From the NCBI RefSeq assembly GCF_035917415.1, contig NZ_CP109073.1, forward strand, positions 434,001-498,000: DNA of 64,000 nucleotides. The letters run 5' to 3'. The translations under genes and the position numbers were made by a program. Positions 1 to 12,603 of the stretch are shown piece by piece (position 1 is the stretch's first letter; each line of letters opens with the position of its first letter). Below the pieces are notes generated by a model. That model had not been told where the DNA came from. It saw nothing but the letters and a program-made list of their open reading frames with translations, and did not search any database. This stretch comes from Streptomyces sp. NBC_01803 (GTDB lineage: Bacteria > Actinomycetota > Actinomycetes > Streptomycetales > Streptomycetaceae).

Positions 1-3000
1 AGCTCGTCGGGCCGGGTGGCGGGCGCGAGCGCGGGGCGCGCGCCCGTGGCCTGCCGCAGCCGGGGGGCGAGGGCCGCCGGGGTGGGGGCCTGGAACAGCG
101 CGCGGACCTCCAGCTCGACGCCCCGGGCCGCGCGGAGCTGCGCGATGAGGCGCGTGGCGAGCAGCGAGTGGCCGCCCAGGTCGAAGAAGCTGTCCGTCGC
201 GCCGACCCGTTCCACGCCCAGCACGCGCGCGAAGAGGTCGCACAGGACCGCCTCGTCGGGGGTCCGGGGGGCGACGTACGCGGTCCCCGCTCCGGGGCCG
301 GCGGTGGCGGGCGCGGGCAGGGCCTTGCGGTCGATCTTGCCGTTGGGGGTCATCGGCAGCGCGTCGAGGAAGACCAGCGCGGAGGGGATCATGTAGCCGG
401 GCAGCTTCTCCGACAGCGCGGCCCGCAGCCGGGTCCGTTCCGCCTCGGCCGCCGCCGCCCCGGCGCCGGTCACCAGGTAGGCGGCGAGCCGCTGGTCGCC
501 GGGCACGTCCTCCCGGATGACGGCGACGACGTCCCGGACGCCGGGCTGGCCGACGAGCAAGGACTCGATCTCGCCGAGCTCGATCCGGTAGCCGCGCAGC
601 TTGACCTGATGGTCGAGGCGGCCGAGGAATTCCAGGGCGCCGTCGGCGCGGCGGCGGACCAGGTCGCCGGTGCGGTACAGGCGGGCGTCCTGGCCGGCGG
701 TGAGGGAGTCCACGGTGAAAGGGTCGGCGGCGAAGGGGTCGGCGGCGAAGGGGTGGGCGGCGAAGGGGTCGGCGATGAAGCGTTCGGCGGTGAGCTCGGG
801 CCGGCCCAGGTAGCCCCGGGCCAGGCCGGCGCCGCCGACGCACAGCTCGCCGGGCACGCCCGGTGGGACGGGCCGGCCGTCGCCGTCCAGCACGTGCAGC
901 TCGGTGTTGGCGATCGGCTCCCCGAGGGTGACCGGCCCGTCGCCGACCCGTGCCACCGAGGACCAGATCGTGGTCTCGGTGGGGCCGTACATGTTCCACA
1001 GCTCGACGCCCCTGGCCACCAGCCGCCGCGCCAGGTCGGCGGGCAGCGCCTCGCCCCCGGCGAGGGCGCGCAGCCCCCGGCCGCCGGTCCAGCCGGCGTC
1101 CAGCAGCATGCGCCAGGTGGAGGGCGTGGCCTGCATCATCGTGGCGCCGGAGGTGTCGAGCGCGTCGGCGAGGCGGCGGCCGTCGGTGGCGACGTCACGG
1201 CCGGCGAGGATCACGCGGGCGCCCTCGACCAGCGGCAGCAGCAGCTCCAGCATGGCGATGTCGAAGGAGAACGTGGTGACGGCGAGGAGGGAGTCACCGG
1301 CGTCGATGCCCGGCCGTTCCCGCATGGCGTGCAGGAAGTTGCCCAGGGCGCGGTGCGGGATCTGCACGCCCTTGGGGCGTCCGGTGGAGCCGGAGGTGTA
1401 GATGACGTACGCGAGGTCGTCCGCGTCGACGGGCGCGGCCAGGGGGCCGGCGGGCTCGGCGTCCAACTCGGCGCGGATCTCGTCCAGGCACAGCGCCTCG
1501 GCCTTGACGGGCGGCAGGCCGGTCAGCACCTCGCGCTGGGTCAGCAGCACGGGGAGCCGGGAGTCGTCCAGCATGAACGCGACGCGGTCCGGCGGGAAGC
1601 CGGGGTCGATCGGCACATAGGCGCCGCCGGCCTTCAGGACGGCGAGCAGGGCGACGACCATCTCCGGGGAGCGTTCCAGGCAGATACCCACGAGGGTGTC
1701 GGGGCCGACCCCGAGGCGCCGCAGGCGGCGGGCCAACTGGTTGGCGCGCCCGTCGAGTTCGGCGTAGGTGAGGGCGGTGCCGGCGCAGCGGAGCGCTTCG
1801 GCGTCCGGAGTTCGCGCGGCCTGCTCGGCGAACCGCCGGTGGGCGAGGAGCGGTTCGGGCCAGTCACGGCGGGTGGCGGCGTCCCGCCGCCGCAGGGCGG
1901 TCTCCTCGGCGGGGTCGAGCATCGGGACGCCGGCGAGGGACGCGCCGGGGTCGGCGACGAGGTTCCTCACCAACAGCGCCAGGTGGGCCGCCATGCGTTC
2001 GACGGTGGCCGCGTCGAAGAGGTCGGTGTTGTACTCGAACCAGCCGCTGAGCCCGTCGGGCCACTCGAAGACCTGGAGTTCGAGGTCGAAGCGGGCGGTG
2101 GAGCTCTCGACCTCCAGGAACTCGATGCGCAGTCCCCCGGCGTCGAACTCGGGGATGGGGATGTTCTGGAAGACGAACGAGACCTGGAAGACCGGGGCGC
2201 GGGACAGGTCGCGGCGGGGGTGCAGCTCCTCCACCAGCCGTTCGAACGGCAGCTCCTGGTGGGCGAAGGCGCCCAGGCACGCCTGGCGGACGCGGCCCAG
2301 CAGCTCGCGGAAGGACGGGTCGCCGGACATGTCGGTGCGCAGGGCGAGGGTGTTGACGAAGTAGCCGATGAGCCGCTCGATCTCCTTGCGGCTCCGGCCC
2401 GCGACGGGCACGCCGACGACGATGTCCTCCTCCCTGCTGTAGCGGTGCAGGAGGACCAGGAACGCGGCCAGCATCGTCATGAACGGGGTGACGCCCTCGC
2501 GGCGGCTCAGCTCGCGCACGTCCTCCATCAGCGCGGCCGGGAGTCGGAAGGGGACCGATCCGCCGCGTGTGCTCTGCACCGGGGGCCGGGGCCGGTCGGT
2601 GGGCAGCTCCAGCATCGGCGGGGCGCCGTGGAGCGTGTCCCGCCAGTACGCCAGGTCGGTGTCGGACGTCTCACCGGCCAGTCGGCGCCGCTGCCAGACC
2701 GCGTAGTCGGCGTACTGGATCGGCAGATCGGGCAGCGGGGACTCGCCGCCGGAGGCGAACGCCCCGTAGAGCGTGACGAGTTCGGAGAAGAGGACGGAGG
2801 TGGACCAGAGGTCGGCCACGATGTGGTGCATGTTCAGCAGCAGGATGTGCTCGTCCGGGGCCAGGCGCAGGAAGCGCATGCGCAGCAGCGGTCCGGTGCG
2901 CAGGTCGAAGGGGCGGGCGAACTCCTCGCGGGCCAGCGCCCGGATGCCGTCATCCCCGCCGGGGCCGCGCAGGTGGGCGCAGTCCACGACGGTGAGTTCG

Positions 3001-3389
3001 GGCGGCAGTTCGTCGGCGACGACCTGGACGGGCTCGCCGTCGGCCTCGGCGAAGGTGGTGCGCAGGGCTTCGTGGCGGCGGGCGATCTCGTTGACGCAGC
3101 GCCGCCAGATCTCCACGTCCAGCGGGCCGGTGACGCGCAGCGCGCCCGGCACGTTGTAGGCGGCGCTGCCGGGGTTGAGCTGATCGAGGAACCACAGGCG
3201 CTGTTGGGAGAAGGATGCGGGGAACCGGCGTCGCCGCCTGGGCTGTTCGCCGCCCCTGGCCTGGCGTCGCAGCCGCTCGGCCAGCAGGGCCCGCTTCTGC
3301 TCGGCGGAGAGGCCGCCGAGGTCGACGCCGCTGCCCTGTTTCCGCTTCGCTTCCCGGTGCGGCTCGCCGGCCGCGTGTCCGTCGCTCAC
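1..3389 (-). CDS. NRPS module C-A(Gly)-PCP, 3' end outside window
   Basis: This is the fifth gene of the minus-strand assembly-line operon and is cut by the left edge after about 1129 residues. It has a basic N-terminal linker (residues 1-50), a condensation domain (about 55-490), an adenylation domain (about 505-1010; YTSGSTG near 663) and a PCP ([10 protein letters not shown], Ser near 1076). The sequence then continues beyond the edge. The C-domain active site reads HHIVADLW (H188, H189, D193), so the usual Gly of HHxxxDG is Leu. The specificity residues I read are D-I-L-Q-L-G-M-I-W-K, close to the known Gly code DILQLGLIWK, so Gly is the predicted substrate (inference). The start is a GTG overlapping the upstream stop as GTGA. 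A 15-bp repeat expands a loop between A-domain core motifs (716-778). A methyltransferase, further modules or a thioesterase may lie outside the window. Confidence 0.93.
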   Translation of the reverse strand, partial: MSDGHAAGEPHREAKRKQGSGVDLGGLSAEQKRALLAERLRRQARGGEQPRRRRRFPASFSQQRLWFLDQLNPGSAAYNVPGALRVTGPLDVEIWRRCVNEIARRHEALRTTFAEADGEPVQVVADELPPELTVVDCAHLRGPGGDDGIRALAREEFARPFDLRTGPLLRMRFLRLAPDEHILLLNMHHIVADLWSTSVLFSELVTLYGAFASGGESPLPDLPIQYADYAVWQRRRLAGETSDTDLAYWRDTLHGAPPMLELPTDRPRPPVQSTRGGSVPFRLPAALMEDVRELSRREGVTPFMTMLAAFLVLLHRYSREEDIVVGVPVAGRSRKEIERLIGYFVNTLALRTDMSGDPSFRELLGRVRQACLGAFAHQELPFERLVEELHPRRDLSRAPVFQVSFVFQNIPIPEFDAGGLRIEFLEVESSTARFDLELQVFEWPDGLSGWFEYNTDLFDAATVERMAAHLALLVRNLVADPGASLAGVPMLDPAEETALRRRDAATRRDWPEPLLAHRRFAEQAARTPDAEALRCAGTALTYAELDGRANQLARRLRRLGVGPDTLVGICLERSPEMVVALLAVLKAGGAYVPIDPGFPPDRVAFMLDDSRLPVLLTQREVLTGLPPVKAEALCLDEIRAELDAEPAGPLAAPVDADDLAYVIYTSGSTGRPKGVQIPHRALGNFLHAMRERPGIDAGDSLLAVTTFSFDIAMLELLLPLVEGARVILAGRDVATDGRRLADALDTSGATMMQATPSTWRMLLDAGWTGGRGLRALAGGEALPADLARRLVARGVELWNMYGPTETTIWSSVARVGDGPVTLGEPIANTELHVLDGDGRPVPPGVPGELCVGGAGLARGYLGRPELTAERFIADPFAAHPFAADPFAADPFTVDSLTAGQDARLYRTGDLVRRRADGALEFLGRLDHQVKLRGYRIELGEIESLLVGQPGVRDVVAVIREDVPGDQRLAAYLVTGAGAAAAEAERTRLRAALSEKLPGYMIPSALVFLDALPMTPNGKIDRKALPAPATAGPGAGTAYVAPRTPDEAVLCDLFARVLGVERVGATDSFFDLGGHSLLATRLIAQLRAARGVELEVRALFQAPTPAALAPRLRQATGARPALAPATRPDE
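716..778 (-). repeat. 15-bp tandem repeat in A-domain loop
   Basis: About four copies of a 15-bp unit (GTCGGCGGCGAAGGG on the plus strand) encode a DPFAA-type pentapeptide repeat just before the YRTGD motif of the Gly-type A domain. It looks like replication-slippage expansion within a surface loop. Confidence 0.85.
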
Positions 3390-6300
3390 GCCATGCCCTC
3401 CTGTTCGCCCGTCCGCTGTTCGCCGGTCTCCGCCGCGAGCAACTCGCGTAGCTGTGCTTCCACTTCTTCGTCGGAGAGCTCCGCGAGCCCGTCCGGGTCG
3501 GCCGGGTCGGCCGGGTCGGCCGGATCTGGGTACGGCTCGTCGCGGCTGATCGCCTCGATGGTGTCCTCGGGGGTCCGCTCCCGGTCGCCGTCGGCCAGCA
3601 GGGTGACGGTGTGGGCGACGGTCGGGGCGTCGAAGAACCGCCGCAGGTCGAGCTCGATCCCGAACCGGGCGCGGATTCTGGTGCCGATCTGCACGGCGGC
3701 GAGGGAGTGGCCGCCGAGAGCGAAGAAGTCGTCGTCCACGCCGACCTGTTCGACGCCGAGGATCTCCTGCCAGACGGCGGCGACGGCCTTCTCCTCGTCG
3801 GTGACCGGCGCCACGTAGGGCGTGGCGAGGTCGGGGCGGGGGTGGGAGCCGGCGGGCGGCGCGAACCGCTCGGCCTCGCGCGCCAGCAGCGCGGGGGTGA
3901 TGGTCCGGGCGAGGCGGCGCATGGCCGTGAAGTCGTGGTGAGAGACGACGAGTTGATCGGGCGGCTCGGGGGCGGCCAGAATGCGCGCGAACGCCCCCCG
4001 ACCCTCCTCCTCGCTGATGCCCTCGCTGAGCGTCCGCAGGATGCCCGGGGCCGCGTCGGGGCCGTGCCCGTCCCGCTCCGTGTCCGCCGGGCCTCGGTCG
4101 TGCGCCTCGTCGGGTGGCGGGACCGAGGAGCGTTCGATCTGCTCGCGCAGGCCGGTGAGGTCGTTGATCCGCTTGATCGCGAAGTCGGTGACCCGCACCA
4201 GCGAACGGCCCTCGGGGTCGAGGATGTCGATGTCGCAGGACATGATCTCGCCCGAGGAGTCGGCGGACTCCTTCAGCTCGACGTAGCAGTGGATCGTACT
4301 GGTGAGACCGTGCGCGATCCGCAGGCTCCGGTAGCTGAACGGCAGGTAGTAGGTGTCCCGGGCGTGCACGCGGGCGGTGCCGCCCGCCGCGTCGAACAGC
4401 GCGGGGTGCAGGAGGTAGCTGTCGACGTCGGCCGCGTGGGCGTCGTCGAGCCGCAGGGTGGCGAACACCCGGCGGGCGCCCACCCGGATCTCCCGCATGC
4501 ATTTCCAGCGGGGCCCGAAGGAGAACTCGATGGGGCCGCCGCTCTGGAACCGGTCCAGCCCCAGGCCGCGTTCGATCGCGTCGTCCGTGTCGAGGACGTC
4601 GGTGATCTCGCAGCGGGCGATGAGCGCGTCGAGGTCGTGGACGGTGTCGGGCTCCGGCTCGTGGAAGGTGACCGAGCCGCGCGCGTGGTCCCGCCACACC
4701 GTCGAGCCGGCGCCGCCGGTGCGGCTCTGGACCGCGAACCGCCACTGGCCGTCGCGGAGTTCGACGGTCGTGAAGACCTCGCGGGTCTGTCCGTCCGGCA
4801 CGATCACGGGCGTCATGTACAGCACGTCGTGGATCTCGATGACCCGGCCGGCGGCCTGTTCGGCCACGGCCGCGCGGACCAGCTCCAGATAGGCCGTGCC
4901 CGGGATCAGGCCGTGGCCCATGATGCGGTGGTCGTCCACGATCCAGCTCTCGGCGGTGCTGAACGTGGAGGCGTAGGTACGGGATTCCTCCGTGCGGTGG
5001 ACCAGGCGCGTCAGCAGCGGGTGCCCGGTCAGCTCCTCCCCCGCGTCGGCGTCGGCGTCGGCGGCACCGCCGAGCCGGGCGAGCAGGCCGGCCGCCATGC
5101 CCACTTCGCGCCAGGTGTCCCAGGCGACCGCCGTGACCGGCGTGCCGCCGGCGCGGCGCTTCCACTGGGCGAAGGCGTCGAGGAAGGCGTTGGCCGCGCC
5201 GTAGTCGCTCTGGCCGGGGCCGCCGAGCACGGCGGTCACCGAGGAGCACAGCAGCAGGAAGTCCAGGTCGTCGTCCCGGCAGACGCGGTCCAGGACCAGG
5301 GTGCCGCGCGTCTTGGCGGCGAGCACCTGGTCGGCGTCCGCCCGGGACTTGGTCGGGATCATGCCCCGGGAGGGCAGCCCGGCCGCGTGGACGACGCCGT
5401 GCAGCGCGCCCGCCGTGTCGCGCACCTGAGCGATGGCGCGGGCGGTCTCCTCGGGGTCGGTGACGTCGGCGCGCAGGACGAGGGTGCGGGCGCCCAGCTC
5501 GGCGAGGTGCCGCAGCCGCCTGATGCGGACGCTGGTGGGGTCCTGTTCGCCGTGGTCGCGCAGCCAGGCGTCCCAGGTCTCCTCGGTGGGGAACGCGGAA
5601 CGGCCGAGCAGCCCGAGCACGGGCGCCTCGACGGTACGGGCGATGTGTTCCGCGAGGGCGAGGCCGATGCCTCCCAGGCCGCCGGTGATGACGTAGCCGC
5701 CGCCGTCGCGCAGGCCGGTCCGGCCCGCCGCGCCCGCGTCGGCGCCCGCGTCCGGTCCGGCGTCCGGCCCGGCGGGGGCGGGCAGCGGCACGGTGTCGAA
5801 GTCGCGGATCCACCCGTGCCGTCCGCGCAGGGCGAGTTGGGGCTCCTCGGTGGGGTGGGCGAGGACGGCCCGCACCGCGCGCACCTGGTCGTCCCGGGGA
5901 GCGTCCGGGTCCAGGCCGGTGATGTCCAGAGCGCGGCAGGCGGTGTCCGGGATCTCCTGCGGGATCACCGTGGTGGCGCCCAGCAGGGTGGCGTTCTCCG
6001 GCTGGAGCGGCTCCTCGCCGGTCACGCTGTGGACGCCCCGGCAGAGCACGTCGACGGCGACCGGGACCGAGGGCCGCGCGTCGGCGATGCCCTGGGCCAG
6101 CGCGAGGAGGCTGTCGAAGCCGAGGCGGCGGGCGGCGTCCAGCCGCTCCGGGGTGGGCCCGTCCGCCCCGGGTCCGTCGGCGGTGCTCCACAGGTGGACG
6201 ACGCGGATCGTCTCCGGGGCCGCCGCGTCCAACGACTTGACGAGGGTGGCCAGGTGGTCCCGGTCGGCCGGGTCGAGCGTCCAGGCGCGGTCGCCGTCCT

Positions 6301-9252
6301 GGACCAGGTCCGGTCCGGCGCCGACCCGGACGACGGCGGCGCCGTCCGCCGCCAGGCTCCGGGCCAGCGCGCCGCCGAGCGCGAGGTCGGCGCCGAGGAC
6401 GACCCACAGGGCGCCGGCGCCCGGCGCGGCGGCCGGCGCGGCCGGGACCGGCAGGCGCTTCCAGCCGGGGGTGGCGAACCACTCGGCCGGCGGGCGTGCC
6501 GCGCGAGGCCGCTCCTCCCGGGGACTCTCGTCGTCGGCCTCCACCCAGTACCGCTGGCGCTGGAAGGCGTAGGTGGGCAGCCGCAGCGGCCGGCGCCGCT
6601 CGCCGCCGTGGACGGCGGTCCAGTCGACGGCCGCGCCGGCGCTCCACAGGGTGCCGAGGCCGGTCAGCAGGTGCGCGGTGTCGTCCGTGCGTTCGCGCGG
6701 GTGCGGCAGCGAGTCGGCGGCGGTCCTGGTGGCGGTCCAGGCGCGGTGCCGGCGGGCGAAGTCGGTCAGGGTCCGGCCGGGGCCGACCTCCAGGGGCACC
6801 AGATCGGGGTCGGCGAGGAGGACGTCGAGGGCGTCGGAGAAGCGGACCGGCGCGCGCAGATGGGTGCCCCAGTAGTCGGGGCTGGTGGCCTGCTCGTCGG
6901 TGATCCAGGTCCCGGTGACGTTGGAGACGAACGGGACGCGGGGGGCGCGCAGCGGGACGGCGCGGACCTCGGCGACGAACGGCTCGACGGCCCCGTCCAT
7001 GGCGGGCGAGTGGAAGGCGTGCGAGGTGTGGAGCCGGCGGCAGGCGACTGAGGCCGCCGTCAGCCGCCGCTCCAGGCCGTCGACGGCGTCCGCCGGGCCG
7101 GAGACCACGCTGAGCGCGGTGGAGTTGACGGCGGCGAGGACGAGGCCGTCCCCGAGCCAGGCGGTGGTCTCGGCCTCGGGCAGGAACACGGAGAGCATGG
7201 CCCCGGTGGGCATCTCCTGCACCAGGCGGCCCCGGGCGGCGACCAGGCGGACGGCGTCCTCCAGCGTGAACACCCCGGCCAGGCAGGCGGCGACGTACTC
7301 CCCGACGCTGTGGCCGGCCATCGCGCGCGGCCGGACGCCCCAGGACTCCCAGAGCCGGGCGAGGGCGTACTCGACGGCGAACAGGGCCGGTTGGGCGATC
7401 CGGGTCTGCCGCAGCCGGTCGGCCGCCTCCTCGGCCCGGTCATCGGGGGCGAAGAGGAGGGTGCGCGGGTCCTCGCCGAGGTGGGGGGTGAACAGCTCGG
7501 CGCAACGGTCGAGTTCGCGGGCGAAGACGGCTTCCGTGGCGTGAAGGCCCCGGGCCATGCCGACGTGCTGGGCGCCCTGGCCCGGAAAGAGGAACGCGAC
7601 GGGGGCGGCCCGGTCGGGCGCGACGGAGACGGCGGCGCTGCCGGTGCCAGTGCCAGTGCCGGTGCCAGGGCCAGTACCGGTGCCGGTGCCGGCCAGCCGG
7701 CTCAGGGCGGCGACGGCCTCGTCCCCGTCCCGGCACACCACGGCCGCGCGGTGGTCGAAGGCCCGGCGCCGGGTCAGGGTGTGGGCGACGTCGTCCAGGT
7801 CGGTGCCGGGGTGGCGCCGGAGGTGGTCGGCGAGCCGCCGGGCGCCCTCGGCCAGGGCGGGGGCGTTCTTGGCGGAGAGCGGCAGCACGCGCGCCGGGCG
7901 GGCGGGGCGTTCGGCGGCGGGGCGTTCGGCGGGGGCCTCCTCCAGCACCACATGGGCGTTGGTGCCGCCGATGCCGAAGGAGCTGACGCCGGCCCGGCGC
8001 GGCGCGGCGTCCGTGCGGGGCCACCGCCGCAGCTCGGTGTTGACGAAGAACGGGCTGCTCTCCAGCGCGAGTTGGGGGTTGGGCTCGGCGCAGTGGAGGG
8101 TGGGCGGGATGGCCTCGTGGCGGAGCGCGAGAACGGCCTTGATGAGGCCGGTGACGCCCGCGGCGGCGTCCAGGTGGCCGACGTTGCTCTTGACGGAGCC
8201 GAGCGCGCAGAAGCCCCGGTCCTCGGTGTGCTCGCGGAAGGCGCGGGTGAGGGCGGCGACTTCGATGGGGTCGCCGAGCGGGGTGCCGGTGCCGTGGGTC
8301 TCGACATAGCCGACGGTGGCCGGGTCGATATCGGCCACCGCGAGCGCCTCGGCGATGACGTCGGCCTGGCCGTCGACGCTGGGCGCGGTGTAACCGGCTT
8401 TCAGAGAGCCGTCGTTGTTGATCGCGGTGCCCCGGATCACCGCGTCCACGGCGTCGCCGCCCGCGCGGGCGTCGGCGAGTCTGCGGAGCACGACGACGCC
8501 GGCTCCGTTGCCGGCGACGGTCCCGGCGGCGTCGGCGTCGAAGGCCCGGCAGTGGCCGTCGGGCGACAGGATGCCGCCCTTCTCGTACAGGTAGCCGCTC
8601 TTCAGCGGGGCGGTGACGGCGACGCCGCCCGCCAGCGCGATGTCGCACTCGCCGCCCAACAGGCTCTGGCAGGCGAGGTGGACGGCGGTCAGCGACGTCG
8701 AGCAGGCCGTCTGGACGGTGATGCCCGGCCCCTTCAGGTCGAGCTTGTAGGAGACCCGGGTGGCCAGGAAGTCCTTGTCGCTCGCCAGCAGGACGCGGTG
8801 CATGCCGACCGAGTCCACGACCCGCCGGTTGGGCATGACGTTGAACAGCAGATACGAGTTGAGGCCGGCGCCGGCGAAGACGCCGATCCGCCCGTCGAAC
8901 GTCCTCGGGTCGACGCCGGCCGTCTCCAGCGCCTCCCAGGCGCATTCGAGGAAGACCCGGTGCTGCGGGTCCATCACCTCGGCCTCGCGGGGGCTGTAGC
9001 CGAAGAACGCCGCGTCGAAGCGGTCGGCGTCGGCCAGCACCCCCTTGGCTCTGACGTAGTCGTCCCGGCTGAGCGCATCGGGGCCGACTCCCGCGTCGAG
9101 GAGCTCCTCGTCCGTGAACGAGGAGATGCCCTCGCGTCCCTGGGCGAGGTTCTCCCAGAAGGTCTCGACATCGGGGGCGCCGGGGAAGCGGCCGGCCATG
9201 CCGATGATCGCCACCTGGCCGTTGTCTTCCTGGTCTGGCTCTGACACTTCGA

Positions 9253-9256
<4 letters not shown>
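3386..9256 (-). CDS. Type I PKS module KS-AT-KR-DH-ACP
   Basis: This is a single polyketide extension module of 1956 aa placed between a Ser NRPS and a Gly NRPS. The KS covers about residues 14-440 (TACSTSL Cys near 184; HGTGTPLGDP; NVGHLD), a TACSTS form common in KS domains downstream of NRPS modules. The AT (about 550-850) has GHSVGEY near 649 and HAFH near 746, the malonyl-CoA signature. A structural KR half is followed by a catalytic KR (TGGLGGIG near 1188; SDYGAANAF near 1350). A DH-like domain comes next (HRIMGHGLIP near 1443, fitting HxxxGxxxxP; HPALFD near 1617), then an ACP (GGHSLAAV Ser near 1847). The DH lies after the KR, the reverse of the usual DH-KR order. The GTG start overlaps the Ser NRPS stop as GTGA, with GGAG just upstream. 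The acidic N-terminus and the LSDEEVEAQLRELLA tail look like docking elements. Confidence 0.95.
7639..7694 (-). repeat. Gly-Thr repeat linker before AT
   Basis: A 6-bp repeat (GCCGGT/GCCAGT on the plus strand) encodes alternating Gly-Thr between the KS-AT linker and the AT domain of the KS-AT-KR-DH-ACP protein. Confidence 0.85.

Positions 9257-12599
<3,343 letters not shown>

Positions 12600-12603
<4 letters not shown>

Noticed and set aside
168..7051. Very long plus-strand open frames opposite the NRPS and PKS genes at the left
   Set aside because: They are antisense shadows of C-A-PCP and KS-AT-KR-DH coding sequence on the minus strand, with no recognisable protein features.
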